Assembly: GCA_024696615.1 (NCBI GenBank)
Contig: JAILGS010000103.1
Coordinates: 1-52,654, forward strand
Source of the DNA: Lachnospiraceae bacterium
Lineage (GTDB): Bacteria; Bacillota; Clostridia; Lachnospirales; Lachnospiraceae
Reading direction: 5' to 3'
DNA: 52,654 bases
Shown here: positions 26,548-36,151 of the stretch, piece by piece
Layout: every line of letters begins with the position of its first letter
Position numbering within the stretch: position 1 is the first letter of the stretch
Made by a program: the position numbers and the translations under genes
The notes under the pieces: model-generated
The model's database searches: none
Told to the model about the DNA's origin: nothing
The model's input: only the letters and a program-made list of their open reading frames with translations

Positions 26548-27702
26548 ATGGAAGAAAAAGAAAATCTTGAAACTTTGGATTTGAATGAAATCCGTAAGGA
26601 AATCGACCGTGTGGACACGGATCTGGTGGCCTTATTCGAGAAGCGTATGGCTCTTACCACGAAGGTGGCTAAGTATAAGGTGCGTACCGGAAAAAAGGTA
26701 TTGGATACGGAGCGAGAGAAAGCCAAACTTGCTGCAATTTCCGGTCTTGTAACCAATGAAATTAATAAGCATGGAATTAATGAAATCTTCACAGAGATTA
26801 TGGCGACGAGCCGTAAGCAGCAGTACATGCTGTTAGAAACCATGGGACAGACAGCCAGGGAGGATTATGTGGCCCTGGAGGAAGTTCCAAAGGACCGGGT
26901 GAAGGTGGTTTATCAGGGGGTTCCGGGAGCATATTCCTGGATTGCCATGAGAAATTATTTTGGCGAAGCAGTGGAGAATGTGAATGTTCGAAGCTTTAAG
27001 GACGCCATTATCATGGTGGAAGAGGGCAAAGTGGACTACGCAGTAGTGCCGATTGAGAATTCCACTGCAGGAATTGTGAATAATGTATATGATCTTTTAG
27101 CGGATCATAAGGTATATATCATTGCTGAAACTTTTGTGGAAGTAAAGCATGCATTACTGGGTGTGCCGGGGGCTACCATGGAGGATATTCAGTCCGTCTA
27201 TTCCCATGTTCAGGCGTTAAATCAGTGCCGGAAGTTTTTAGAGGCCCATCCTCATTGGAAGTCCTATGACAAGTCCAATACGGCCGCTTCCGCCAAGATG
27301 GTGGCAGAGCTGAATGATCCAACCATCGCAGCCATTGCCAGCAAGGAAGCAGCACAGTTTTATGGACTGAGCGTATTGCAGGAAGAGATCAATACGGAAG
27401 AGAATAATACCACCCGCTTTGTGATATTAACCAATCAGAGACAGTTTGTGAAGGATGCCAAGAAGGTAAGTATCTGCTTTGAAGCGGCTCATACCTCCGG
27501 TAGTCTGTATGATATGTTAAGCCATATCATCTACAATGGCTTAAATATGACCAAGATTGAGTCCCGTCCAATTGAGGGACAGGCTTGGGAATTCCGATTC
27601 TTCGTGGATTTTGATGGTAATATCGATGATCCTGCAGTAATGAATGCTCTGCGTGGTATTGAGGAAGAATCCTTACATATTAAGCTTCTGGGTAATTACT
27701 AA
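26548..27702 (+). CDS. pheA: P-protein: chorismate mutase / prephenate dehydratase
   Basis: Bifunctional enzyme of phenylalanine synthesis that turns chorismate into prephenate and then phenylpyruvate. The N-terminal AroQ mutase (about residues 10-95: LNEIRKEIDRVDTDLVALFEKR) is followed by the dehydratase (VVYQGVPGAYSW, VPIENSTAGIV, NNTTRFVIL) and a C-terminal ACT domain (about 305-384, FEAAHTSGSLYDML, IESRPIEGQAWEFRFFVD) that binds phenylalanine for feedback control. I chose ATG 26548, 6 bases behind GGAG, over the upstream ATGs at 26518 and 26536. It is followed by argS without a terminator. Confidence 0.95.
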   Translation: MEEKENLETLDLNEIRKEIDRVDTDLVALFEKRMALTTKVAKYKVRTGKKVLDTEREKAKLAAISGLVTNEINKHGINEIFTEIMATSRKQQYMLLETMGQTAREDYVALEEVPKDRVKVVYQGVPGAYSWIAMRNYFGEAVENVNVRSFKDAIIMVEEGKVDYAVVPIENSTAGIVNNVYDLLADHKVYIIAETFVEVKHALLGVPGATMEDIQSVYSHVQALNQCRKFLEAHPHWKSYDKSNTAASAKMVAELNDPTIAAIASKEAAQFYGLSVLQEEINTEENNTTRFVILTNQRQFVKDAKKVSICFEAAHTSGSLYDMLSHIIYNGLNMTKIESRPIEGQAWEFRFFVDFDGNIDDPAVMNALRGIEEESLHIKLLGNY

Positions 27703-27739
27703 GAAGAAATAAATGTTTTCATGAAATGAGGAACGTGTG

Positions 27740-29533
27740 ATGAAGAAGTTTTTAAGTGAGCTCTCCCAGATTTTGGAAGAGGGATTTCGTGCCTGTGGAT
27801 ATGATGCCAGCTATGGCAAAGTGAATGTATCCAATCGCCCGGATCTGTGTGAGTATCAGTGTAATGGTGCCATGGCAGCAGCCAAGGCTTATAAGAAGGC
27901 TCCTATTGCTATTGCAAGTGCAGTTGTGGAAGCAATAAAGGATCATCCGGCATTGGAGCGCATCGAAGCCATCAATCCTGGATTTATCAATATTCAGGTA
28001 AAGAGTGAATTTTTGGTGGAATATCTTATGAAGATGGCTAAGGATCCGGAATGTGGTATCGAAAAGGCCAAGGATCCTATGACCGTTATCGTGGATTACG
28101 GCGGAGCCAATGTGGCAAAGCCATTACATATTGGACATCTTCGTTCCGCAGTCATTGGTGAAAGCGTGAAGCGTATTATTGCCAAGGCCGGACATCGTGT
28201 GATTGGTGATGTACATCTGGGTGACTGGGGTCTTCAGATGGGACTGATTATTGAGCAGTTCCATGATGAGAATCCGGATCTTCCTTATTTTGATCCGAAT
28301 TTTACCGGGGAATATCCTAAGGAATCCCCATTTACCATCTCCGAATTAGAGACCATCTATCCTAAGGCTTCGAAAAGAGCGAAGGGGGATCCTAAGAATG
28401 GAGTGGAAGCGGATGTGGAATTTGCCAATCGTGCTCATCAGGCAACGGTGCGTCTCCAGAGTGGGGATCCATCCTATACCGCTTTATGGAAGCATATTTT
28501 ATCCGTGAGTCTTGCGGATTTAAAGAAGAACTATGATAATCTGGATGTGCATTTCGACCTTTGGAAGGGAGAAAGTGATGCACAAAAATACATTCCTGAC
28601 ATGATCGAGAAATTCGAAAAAGACGGATTTGCTTATGAAAGTCAGGGGGCTTTAGTCATCGATGTGGCAGAAGAAAGTGACTCCAAGGAAATTCCTCCTT
28701 GTATCGTTCGTAAGTCCGATGGTGGCGCATTGTATGCTACGAGTGATTTAGGAACCTTAGTGGAGCGTGAGAAGGATTATCATCCGGACTGGTATGTATA
28801 TCTTGCAGATAAGCGTCAGGCCCTGCATTATACCCAGTTCTTCCGTGTGGCAAAGAAGACCGGTATTGTACCGGCAGATGCCCGGTTGGATTATATTGGA
28901 TTTGGTACCATGAATGGTAAGGATGGCGGTCCTTTTAAGACTCGTGAAGGCGGTGTAATGCGTCTGGAGCAGTTAATTCGCGAGATCAATGAAGCCGTAT
29001 ATCAGCGAATCATGGAAGGACGTGAAGTTAGCGAAGAGGAAGCAAGAGCTACCGCCAAGGTGATCGGTCTTGCAGCCTTAAAGTATGGAGATCTTTCCAA
29101 CCAGGCTACCAAGGATTATATCTTTGATATTGATCGTTTCGCTTCCTTTGAAGGAAATACGGGTCCATACATCCTCTATACCATCGTTCGAATCAAGTCG
29201 ATTCTTGCTAAGTACGCAGAGCAGGGGGGCCAGGTATCCGAAGTAACCACCTTACTTCCAAGCACTAGCGAAAGTATTAAGAACCTTTATCGGGTATTAA
29301 GCAGATACAATGAAGTATTTGAGTCCGCAGTGAACGAGATTGCGCCTCATAAATTATGCCAGTATATTTTCGAACTTTCCAACGCCTTCAACGGGTTCTA
29401 TCATGAAACCAAGATTCTTGCAGAGGAAGATGAGAAGGTACGTGCCAGCTATATTGCCCTCATTGTTTTAACCAAGCGGGTATTGGAAGAGAATATCGAA
29501 TTACTTGGTTTTAGCGCACCTGAGAAAATGTAA
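27740..29533 (+). CDS. argS: arginyl-tRNA synthetase
   Basis: Charges tRNA-Arg; class I synthetase of 597 residues. The N-terminal Add-1 tRNA-binding domain (about 1-115) precedes the Rossmann core with the HIGH motif as PLHIGHLRS. A KPFKTR-like loop (GGPFKTREGG) stands in for the usual KMSKS, as is normal in many ArgRS. The C-terminal anticodon-binding helical domain ends the chain. GTG 27737 and ATG 27740 are both possible; ATG is favoured with GAGG 8 bases upstream. Its 37-base gap from pheA suggests cotranscription. Confidence 0.96.
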   Translation: MKKFLSELSQILEEGFRACGYDASYGKVNVSNRPDLCEYQCNGAMAAAKAYKKAPIAIASAVVEAIKDHPALERIEAINPGFINIQVKSEFLVEYLMKMAKDPECGIEKAKDPMTVIVDYGGANVAKPLHIGHLRSAVIGESVKRIIAKAGHRVIGDVHLGDWGLQMGLIIEQFHDENPDLPYFDPNFTGEYPKESPFTISELETIYPKASKRAKGDPKNGVEADVEFANRAHQATVRLQSGDPSYTALWKHILSVSLADLKKNYDNLDVHFDLWKGESDAQKYIPDMIEKFEKDGFAYESQGALVIDVAEESDSKEIPPCIVRKSDGGALYATSDLGTLVEREKDYHPDWYVYLADKRQALHYTQFFRVAKKTGIVPADARLDYIGFGTMNGKDGGPFKTREGGVMRLEQLIREINEAVYQRIMEGREVSEEEARATAKVIGLAALKYGDLSNQATKDYIFDIDRFASFEGNTGPYILYTIVRIKSILAKYAEQGGQVSEVTTLLPSTSESIKNLYRVLSRYNEVFESAVNEIAPHKLCQYIFELSNAFNGFYHETKILAEEDEKVRASYIALIVLTKRVLEENIELLGFSAPEKM

Positions 29534-29547
29534 TAAGAGGATTTACG

Positions 29548-30318
29548 ATGATTCTAGCAATTGATATGGGTAATACCAATATCGTCATTGGTTGTATCGA
29601 TGACGAGAAGACATATTTTGTGGAGCGGATCTCCACGGATAAGCATAAAACGGCTCTGGAATATGCAGTGAGTTTTAAGACCGTATTGGAATTATATAGT
29701 ATTGATATTAATGCCATCGATGGAGCCATTATTTCCTCCGTTGTGCCACCACTGTTAGTGGCGATTCAAGAAGCGGTGGAAAAGATTATTGGAAAGACTC
29801 CATTAGTGGTGGGTCCTGGATTAAAGACGGGATTAAATATTAAGATGGATAATCCAAAAACTGTGGGTAGTGATATGATTGTGGATGCGGTGGCAGGTAT
29901 TGCAGAATATGGCGCTCCATTAATCATTATTGATATGGGTACGGCAACCACCATGTCCGTCATCGACAAGGAAGGCCGTTATGTGGGCGGTATGATTGCT
30001 CCCGGCGTTCGTGTGTCCATGGAAGCGATTGCTTCCAATGCTGCCCAGCTATATCGTGTCAGTCTAGAAACCCCTAAGAAGGTCATTGGAACCAATACCA
30101 TTGACTGTATGCAGAGTGGTTTGGTACTGGGGGCTGCCAGCATGATGGATGGAATGATTGATCGTATGGAAGAAGAACTTGGGTATTCTACGAAAGTTAT
30201 TGCCACGGGTGGACTTGCCAAGGTGGTTATTCCATTGTGTAAGCATTCCATTGTGGTGGAAGATGATTTATTATTAAAAGGTTTACTTCGCATCTATGAG
30301 AAGAATGTGAATGCATAA
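29548..30318 (+). CDS. coaX: type III pantothenate kinase
   Basis: Phosphorylates pantothenate, the first committed step of coenzyme A synthesis. The 256-residue protein belongs to the ASKHA fold, with AIDMGNTNIVIG as the phosphate-1 motif, IDMGTATTMSVID as the second and GGMIAPG in between. The type III kinase is not inhibited by CoA in characterised members. It starts 14 bases after argS and is followed by coaBC after 26 bases, placing consecutive CoA steps in one transcript. Confidence 0.95.
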   Translation: MILAIDMGNTNIVIGCIDDEKTYFVERISTDKHKTALEYAVSFKTVLELYSIDINAIDGAIISSVVPPLLVAIQEAVEKIIGKTPLVVGPGLKTGLNIKMDNPKTVGSDMIVDAVAGIAEYGAPLIIIDMGTATTMSVIDKEGRYVGGMIAPGVRVSMEAIASNAAQLYRVSLETPKKVIGTNTIDCMQSGLVLGAASMMDGMIDRMEEELGYSTKVIATGGLAKVVIPLCKHSIVVEDDLLLKGLLRIYEKNVNA

Positions 30319-30344
30319 AAGTTTCATGGAAAGGACGTGAGTTC

Positions 30345-31535
30345 ATGCTTGCTGGAAAGAATGTAGTTCTTGGTGTAACGGGAAGCATCGCAGCCTATAA
30401 GATCGCGAATTTGGCCAGTATGTTAAAGAAACAGAATGCCAATATCACCGTGATTATGACGAAGAATGCGACGAATTTTATTAATCCCATCACATTTGAA
30501 ACCTTAACGGGGAATAAATGTCTTGTGGATACGTTTGATCGAAATTTTGAATGGAGTGTGGAGCATGTATCCTTAGCCAAACAGGCAGATGTGGTATTAA
30601 TTGCTCCAGCAACTGCCAATGTGATCGGAAAGCTTGCTGGTGGAATTGCGGATGATATGTTAACCACCACGGTGATGGCTTGTACCTGTAAGAAGTTCAT
30701 TGCTCCGGCGATGAATACCAATATGTTTTTAAATCCGGTGGTACAGGATAATTTAAAGAAGCTTTCCGGATATGGATATGAAGTGATTACTCCGGATACA
30801 GGATTTTTAGCCTGTGGTGATGTGGGGATTGGAAAGATGCCATCGGAAGAGGTGCTGATGCAATATATTCTCCGGGAATGTGCCTGTGTGAAGGATATGG
30901 AGGGCTTGAATGTGGTAATTACCGCAGGTCCTACCCAGGAAAAATTAGATCCGGTACGTTTCCTTAGTAATCATTCCACAGGAAAGATGGGATATGCCCT
31001 GGCACGTCGGGCCATGTTACGTGGGGCCAATGTGACTTTGGTTACGGGACGCACCTCCCTTACCCCTCCACTTTTTGTGAAGGTGGTTCCGGTATGTTCC
31101 GCGCAGGATATGTTCGAAGCTGTGGTGGATCACTATGATGATGCGGATATTGTGATCAAGGCAGCAGCAGTGGCGGATTATCGTCCAACCAATCCTGCAG
31201 ATGAGAAGATGAAGAAGAAGGACGGGGATTTAAGCATTGCCCTAGAGCGCACCACGGATATCTTAAAATATCTGGGGGAGAATAAGTCCAATCAGTTCCT
31301 ATGCGGTTTCTCCATGGAAACTCAGAATATGCTGGAGAATTCTCGTAAGAAATTAGAGAAGAAGAATTTAGATATGATTGTTGCCAATAATGTGAAAGTG
31401 GAAGGCGCCGGCTTTGGTACGGACACCAATGTGGTAACGATTATTACCAAGGACCAGGAGATTGCCTTGGAGAAGATGAGCAAGGATGAAGTTGCGGATG
31501 TTCTCTTAGATGAGATTTTGGCAAGAAGAAAATAA
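30345..31535 (+). CDS. coaBC: phosphopantothenoylcysteine synthetase/decarboxylase
   Basis: Bifunctional CoA enzyme that ligates cysteine to 4'-phosphopantothenate and decarboxylates the product. The N-terminal flavoprotein half (CoaC, about 1-185) has GVTGSIAAYK, the active-site histidine in EHVSLAK, the PAMNTNM motif and ACGDVGIGKM with the key cysteine. The C-terminal half (CoaB) has ITAGPTQEKLDPVR and the conserved STGKMG and AAAVADYRP segments. At 396 residues the length is standard. It works directly after CoaX. Confidence 0.95.
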   Translation: MLAGKNVVLGVTGSIAAYKIANLASMLKKQNANITVIMTKNATNFINPITFETLTGNKCLVDTFDRNFEWSVEHVSLAKQADVVLIAPATANVIGKLAGGIADDMLTTTVMACTCKKFIAPAMNTNMFLNPVVQDNLKKLSGYGYEVITPDTGFLACGDVGIGKMPSEEVLMQYILRECACVKDMEGLNVVITAGPTQEKLDPVRFLSNHSTGKMGYALARRAMLRGANVTLVTGRTSLTPPLFVKVVPVCSAQDMFEAVVDHYDDADIVIKAAAVADYRPTNPADEKMKKKDGDLSIALERTTDILKYLGENKSNQFLCGFSMETQNMLENSRKKLEKKNLDMIVANNVKVEGAGFGTDTNVVTIITKDQEIALEKMSKDEVADVLLDEILARRK

Positions 31536-31584
31536 TCGATTACATTTGCTTCAAAACAGATTTTAAAGAAAGAAGGATAAAGTC

Positions 31585-32739
31585 ATGACAAATGCAGAGA
31601 AAGCATTAGAATTACACAAGGAGTGGAACGGAAAGTTTGAAACAACTCCAAAGATGGATATTAAGACCAGAGAGGATCTTGCACTGGCATACACTCCGGG
31701 TGTTGCAGAGCCTTGTAAGGTAATCGCGGAAGATAAGGAAGCTGCTTATACCTACACCATTAAGGCGAACACCGTGGCGGTGGTTTCGGATGGTAGTGCA
31801 GTACTTGGTCTTGGTAATATTGGTGCATATGCAGCCATGCCAGTTATGGAAGGAAAGGCTGTATTATTTAAGCAGTTTGGTAATGTAAATGCAGTTCCGA
31901 TTTGTTTAGATACCCAGGATACGGAAGAAATCATTAAGACCGTTGCCAATATTGCTCCTGCATTTGGTGGTATTAATCTGGAAGATATTTCTGCTCCGAG
32001 ATGTTTTGAAATCGAAGAGCGTTTAAAGAAGATGCTGGATATTCCTGTATTCCATGATGATCAGCATGGTACGGCCATTGTTGTACTTGCAGGTATCATC
32101 AATGGTTTAAAGGTGGTTGGAAAGAAGAAGGAAGATTGCCGTGTGGTTGTCAATGGTGCAGGTTCTGCCGGTGTTGCAATTACCAAGCTCTTACTTCGTT
32201 ATGGATTTAAGCATGTGACCATGTGCGATAAGCAGGGTATCTTATCCCAAAAGAGCGAGGGCTTAAACTGGATGCAGCAGGAGATGGTGAAGGTAACCAA
32301 TCTTGAGGGTAAGGAAGGAAGCCTTGCAGATGCTTTAGTTGGTGCAGATATCTTCGTTGGTGTATCCGCTCCAAATATTGTAAAGCCTGAGATGGTAGCT
32401 TCCATGGCGAAGGATTCCATTCTTTTTGCAATGGCTAATCCGGTTCCGGAAATTATGCCGGATGTGGCAAAGGAAGCTGGTGCTCGCGTAGTTGGTACAG
32501 GTCGTTCCGACTTCCCGAACCAGGTGAATAACGTTATTGCCTTCCCAGGAATCTTTAAGGGTGCCTTAGAGGGACGTGCTCCACAGATCACGGAGGAGAT
32601 GAAGCTTGCAGCAGCGAATGCGATTGCAGGTTTAGTATCGGATGAGGAATTAAGCGATGTGAATATTCTTCCAATGGCATTTGATGAGAGAGTTGCCGAT
32701 GTGGTAGCTCAGGCCGTGAAGGATCATATCCAGCGATAA
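31585..32739 (+). CDS. NAD(P)-dependent malic enzyme
   Basis: Oxidatively decarboxylates malate to pyruvate. The 384-residue protein is the short bacterial form, without the C-terminal phosphotransacetylase-like domain. Key segments are LAYTPGVAEPC, SDGSAVLGLGNIG, the metal-binding FHDDQHGTAIV, the Rossmann VVVNGAGSAG, and MANPVPEI. Coenzyme preference cannot be read with confidence. It lies 49 bases after coaBC and shows no clear promoter of its own. DUF4364 follows 26 bases later. Confidence 0.92.
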   Translation: MTNAEKALELHKEWNGKFETTPKMDIKTREDLALAYTPGVAEPCKVIAEDKEAAYTYTIKANTVAVVSDGSAVLGLGNIGAYAAMPVMEGKAVLFKQFGNVNAVPICLDTQDTEEIIKTVANIAPAFGGINLEDISAPRCFEIEERLKKMLDIPVFHDDQHGTAIVVLAGIINGLKVVGKKKEDCRVVVNGAGSAGVAITKLLLRYGFKHVTMCDKQGILSQKSEGLNWMQQEMVKVTNLEGKEGSLADALVGADIFVGVSAPNIVKPEMVASMAKDSILFAMANPVPEIMPDVAKEAGARVVGTGRSDFPNQVNNVIAFPGIFKGALEGRAPQITEEMKLAAANAIAGLVSDEELSDVNILPMAFDERVADVVAQAVKDHIQR

Positions 32740-32765
32740 TCAGGAATTAGTATTGGGAGTTAGTT

Positions 32766-33284
32766 ATGGCAGCAGATAGTAGTACCTTATATAAGCTGAT
32801 GCTTTTATATATGCTGAATAAGGTTAATTTTCCGTTGACGAATTCACAGATGACGGATTTTATGGTGAATAAGAATTATACTTCATACTTTGTGGTGCAG
32901 GAATCCTTGAATGATTTGATCAGTCTGGAATATGTTAAGAGTGAGACCTTCCATAGTAAGACACAGTATCAGATTACGAAATCCGGTTCTTCCACCGTAT
33001 CCTTATTGGATGATCAGATTCCAGATGCTATTAAAGAAGACATTATGACGTATCTGAAGGAAAATAAGTATGAATTAAAGAGTGTGGTGGGAACGACTGC
33101 CACTTACTATAAGAATTCATTCAATGATTTTTCCGTGCATTGTCAGGTGAAGGAGGACTCCTCCAATCTGATTGAGTTAAATGTGAGTGTTCCCATGAAG
33201 GAGCAGGCGGAAGTAATCTGTGCCAACTGGCCGGAGTGCAGTCAGGAAATCTATGAATTTATAATGAAAAAATTATTACGATAG
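32766..33284 (+). CDS. DUF4364 family protein, probable winged-helix regulator
   Basis: A 172-residue protein of a family widespread in clostridia. The N-terminal 80 residues read as a winged helix (LTNSQMTDFMVNKNYTSYFVVQESLNDLISLEYVKS, then a wing TQYQITKSG). The C-terminal half is an alpha-beta domain ending EIYEFIMKKLL. DNA binding is inferred from the fold; the target is unknown. Position at the end of the argS-coaX-coaBC-malic enzyme run, followed by a strong terminator, could allow autoregulation of the unit, but no operator is evident. Confidence 0.8.
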   Translation: MAADSSTLYKLMLLYMLNKVNFPLTNSQMTDFMVNKNYTSYFVVQESLNDLISLEYVKSETFHSKTQYQITKSGSSTVSLLDDQIPDAIKEDIMTYLKENKYELKSVVGTTATYYKNSFNDFSVHCQVKEDSSNLIELNVSVPMKEQAEVICANWPECSQEIYEFIMKKLLR

Positions 33285-33316
33285 ATGGACTTAAGATTCG
33301 ATATTGGATTATATAA

Positions 33317-33362
33317 AAATCCCCCGAAGCGGCGTTTGTAGATGGTTGCTTCGGGGGTTTTC
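33317..33362. terminator. bidirectional terminator between DUF4364 and ECF genes
   Basis: A 10-bp GC-rich stem (33321-33330 with 33348-33357) is followed by TTTT on the plus strand. It is preceded by ATAAAAAT, which becomes an ATTTTTAT run on the minus strand. It can therefore end both the DUF4364 and the reverse-strand ECF transcripts. Confidence 0.85.
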
Positions 33363-33398
33363 TTATGTTAATGATTTATAAAAACAAAGATGAATTAT

Positions 33399-34061
33399 TT
33401 ACTGAACTGCTTTGGCTGCTTCTTCTTTCTGAAGCGTATAATTGATGCCCATCTTATTGACTGCACCAAAGAGGATTCGTCCTACAGCACTTGCTACGAT
33501 GAAGCATACCACAGCTTCAATTAATCCCTGTACGCCAACAAAGGCAATGACAAAGGCAAGTGGATTGGTAGAAGCATACTTTGCAACAAATCCCTGAATG
33601 TAGTCGGTTCGATAGAAGATTAATACTAAGGAACTCATAAAGAAGATGGTATTTAATAATGGAGCTGCAAGACTGGTAACATAGTAGGAAATCTTCTGGG
33701 TCTTCACATTCTTATGAAGTGCGGCAAAAATCAAACCTGCACATAATCCCATAAGCGCACGAGCTACCACGGTTAAGAAGACTGTTCCTGCTGGATTAAG
33801 TCCTAAAAGAGTACCAGTAAATGCGCTACCGCCAGTAATGGCCTGGTATAAACTGGTCAGACCAAATGTGGTACCACATACGAGACCACCGATTGGTCCA
33901 AGAAGGATTGCTGCTACTGCAACTGGTACAGAGAGCAAGGACATTGACAAACCTGGTAAACGGATATAGCCAAGAGGTGTGAAGGACATTAAAATTGTCA
34001 CTGCCACCATAAGTGCTAGCTGTACCAGATAAGCTGTTTTAGAATCTACATTAGTTTTCAT
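33399..34061 (-). CDS. ECF transporter S component (vitamin uptake)
   Basis: Substrate-binding membrane subunit of an energy-coupling-factor importer, 220 residues with about six spans. The N-terminal segment SFTPLGYIRLPGLSMSLLSVPV and the AILLGPIGGLVCGTTFGLTSL helix are typical of the folate/pantothenate/pyridoxine-type S components. The substrate cannot be read directly. Nearby coaX and coaBC make pantothenate attractive, and the folate cluster makes folate possible. The shared ECF ATPases are not in the window. ATG 34061 follows AAAGGG; the 60-codon upstream extension overlaps the leader structure and was rejected. Confidence 0.8.
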   Translation of the reverse strand: MKTNVDSKTAYLVQLALMVAVTILMSFTPLGYIRLPGLSMSLLSVPVAVAAILLGPIGGLVCGTTFGLTSLYQAITGGSAFTGTLLGLNPAGTVFLTVVARALMGLCAGLIFAALHKNVKTQKISYYVTSLAAPLLNTIFFMSSLVLIFYRTDYIQGFVAKYASTNPLAFVIAFVGVQGLIEAVVCFIVASAVGRILFGAVNKMGINYTLQKEEAAKAVQ

Positions 34062-34235
34062 TATTTTCCCTTTCTGATCGATATAGCGGACATGCCTGCT
34101 GTTCGACCCGTGAAATATAGTTAATAAATCAAACGCCAATTGAAACTTACCATATTTGAACGGATGTTTCAATATGTTGGGGGAATGTACTTGATTTAGA
34201 ACCACTGGATTTCTTACGATATGAAGTATAACTAC
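34062..34235 (-). promoter_or_regulatory. ECF gene leader with two mutually exclusive hairpins
   Basis: The minus-strand leader, about 160 bases long, starts at a weak promoter with TATACT at 34230 to 34225. It can pair 34139-34146 with 34166-34173 (a perfect 8-bp stem), or 34151-34160 with 34167-34176 (nine of ten pairs). Both use the same TTTCAAT segment, so only one forms at a time. No match to the TPP, FMN, THF, cobalamin or preQ1 consensus could be seen. A cis-acting RNA switch is inference. Confidence 0.4.
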
Positions 34236-34264
34236 TTGCATTTTTTAATGAAACATGCTTTAAT
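34236..34264 (+). promoter_or_regulatory. rho promoter
   Basis: TTGCAT (34236-34241), a 17-base spacer and TTTAAT (34259-34264) preceded by TGc. It leaves a leader of about 130 bases before rho, with a small hairpin (34358-34362 with 34367-34371). Long rho leaders are known to allow Rho-mediated self-regulation. Confidence 0.65.
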
Positions 34265-34405
34265 ATCCCTAGTGTATCCCAAGTGGATCATATTCATGAA
34301 GAAATAATTAATGTAAGTTTCACGTAATTCTACACTTAATCCCAAGATCAAAAAATCAGTTCGGAAGAACTCATCAGTGTATGGTTTACCAACAGGAGAA
34401 TATTT

Positions 34406-36085
34406 ATGCGAGAAAAATTAATGACATTATCAGTGCAGGTATTGAGGAATCTTGCGAAGGAACACAAGATTAAGGGGTATAATGCACTAAAGAAGGATCA
34501 ATTAGTGGAAGCTCTTCTTCCAATTTTTGAATCCATGCAGGAAAAGGCCAATGGTGATTCGAAGGAGGAGTCTGAGAAGAAAGCACCAAAGCGTGCTACG
34601 AAGTCCAAAGAAACCAAGGACGAGGCTTCCAAAACCGAGCGGACCGAAAAAAAGACCACGGCTCGAAGCACCAGAAAGACCGTAGCAAAGACTGTCACTA
34701 AGGCAGAGAAGAGCCAGGACAAGGAAGAGAAGGAACCTAGTGCGGAACCTAGTAAGGAACTTAGTAAGGAGAGTACTGTTAAGTCCTCCATCGTAGATGC
34801 CAGAGGGGTTAAAAAGGAGCAGCTTGCAGAGCCAAGAATTGTGGACCGAAGAGTTCGTAAGGATAATGCGCAGGAGAATGTCAGTGAAGAGGCAGAGACC
34901 CAGGAAGCCAAGCCTTCCACCGGTGGGGAAGTGCTTAGTCGTCTCAGTAATGTGCTAATTGATCCAGAACCAGCCAATGGTATCTTAGAAATCATGGGGG
35001 ATGGATTTGGATTTATTCGTTGTGAGAATTTCTTACCGGGAGATAATGATGTCTATGTGGCTCCTAGCCAGATTCGTCGTTTTGGTTTAAAGACCGGTGA
35101 TTATCTAAAGGGAAAGAAGAAATTAAAGCAGGGCAATGATAAATTCGCTGCCTTATTAGAATTAGAAGAGGCCAATGGTTATCCAGTGGATGTACTGTAT
35201 ACCAGACCGAATTTTGAGAATCTGACCCCAATCTTTCCGAATGAAAGAATTCATCTGGAATCCGGCAATAATACGGTAGCCATGCGTATTGTGGATCTTA
35301 TGTGTCCAATCGGTAAGGGCCAGCGTGGTATGATCGTATCCCAGCCAAAGGCTGGTAAGACCACCTTATTAAAGCAGATTGCGCAAGCAGTACAGCATTC
35401 CAATCCGGAGATGCATCTGATTATTTTATTAATCGATGAGAGACCGGAAGAAGTAACGGATATTAAGGAATCCATCGTGGGAGAGAATGTGGAAGTGATT
35501 TATTCCACATTTGACGAGCTTCCAGAACATCATAAGAGAGTTTCCGAGATGGTTATTGAACGTGCCAGACGTTTAGTGGAGCATGGAAAGGATGTAATCA
35601 TCTTACTTGATAGTATTACCCGTCTTACGAGAGCCTATAATGTAACCGTACAGGCCAGTGGACGTACCTTATCCGGTGGTTTGGATTCAGCCGCTTTACA
35701 TATGCCAAAGCGTTTCTTTGGTGCAGCAAGAAATATGAGAGAGGGCGGAAGTCTTACCATTCTTGCCACTGCATTAATTGAAACCGGTAGTAAGATGGAC
35801 GATGTGGTATTCGAGGAATTTAAGGGAACGGGTAATATGGAATTGGTATTAAACCGCAAATTATCCGAAAAGCGTGTCTTCCCTGCGATTGATATTGTAA
35901 AGTCCAGCACCCGAAGGGATGATCTGCTTCTTACACCGGAGGAGCAGGAAGCTATGGACATTGTACGAAGAAACTTAAATGGTGCCAAGGCAGAAGAAAG
36001 TACGGATCGAATCTTAGATCTTTTTGCCCGGACCAAGAGTAATGCGGACTTTATTCAGTATGTGAAAAAGACCCATCTAAACTAA
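34406..36085 (+). CDS. rho: transcription termination factor Rho
   Basis: Hexameric RNA helicase that ends transcription at Rho-dependent sites. The 559-residue protein has an N-terminal SAP-like helical domain (about 5-45), then an inserted disordered Lys/Glu/Ser-rich segment (about 48-175). The cold-shock RNA-binding domain follows (about 184-260, [26 protein letters not shown]), then the RecA core with Walker A QPKAGKTT (313-320), [11 protein letters not shown] and [12 protein letters not shown]. The insertion accounts for the excess over the 420-residue E. coli protein. AGGAG precedes ATG 34406. Confidence 0.96.
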   Translation: MREKLMTLSVQVLRNLAKEHKIKGYNALKKDQLVEALLPIFESMQEKANGDSKEESEKKAPKRATKSKETKDEASKTERTEKKTTARSTRKTVAKTVTKAEKSQDKEEKEPSAEPSKELSKESTVKSSIVDARGVKKEQLAEPRIVDRRVRKDNAQENVSEEAETQEAKPSTGGEVLSRLSNVLIDPEPANGILEIMGDGFGFIRCENFLPGDNDVYVAPSQIRRFGLKTGDYLKGKKKLKQGNDKFAALLELEEANGYPVDVLYTRPNFENLTPIFPNERIHLESGNNTVAMRIVDLMCPIGKGQRGMIVSQPKAGKTTLLKQIAQAVQHSNPEMHLIILLIDERPEEVTDIKESIVGENVEVIYSTFDELPEHHKRVSEMVIERARRLVEHGKDVIILLDSITRLTRAYNVTVQASGRTLSGGLDSAALHMPKRFFGAARNMREGGSLTILATALIETGSKMDDVVFEEFKGTGNMELVLNRKLSEKRVFPAIDIVKSSTRRDDLLLTPEEQEAMDIVRRNLNGAKAEESTDRILDLFARTKSNADFIQYVKKTHLN

Positions 36086-36116
36086 GGAACGGGATTGTAT
36101 TTTATTGAAAAATCTC

Positions 36117-36145
36117 TTGCGTTTACAGGGGTAATATGATACTAT
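36117..36145 (+). promoter_or_regulatory. rpmE promoter
   Basis: TTGCGT (36117-36122), a 17-base spacer and TACTAT (36140-36145) preceded by TGa. It lies just beyond rho and would start a leader of about 260 bases before rpmE. Confidence 0.6.
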
Positions 36146-36151
36146 TTAAGG

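Noticed and set aside
27740-29533. Defective arginyl-tRNA synthetase because KMSKS is missing
   Set aside because: Many ArgRS enzymes naturally lack a canonical KMSKS; the rest of the protein is intact.
34062-34235. Known folate or thiamine riboswitch before the ECF gene
   Set aside because: The conserved core sequences of THF and TPP aptamers could not be found by eye; only unassigned pairings remain.
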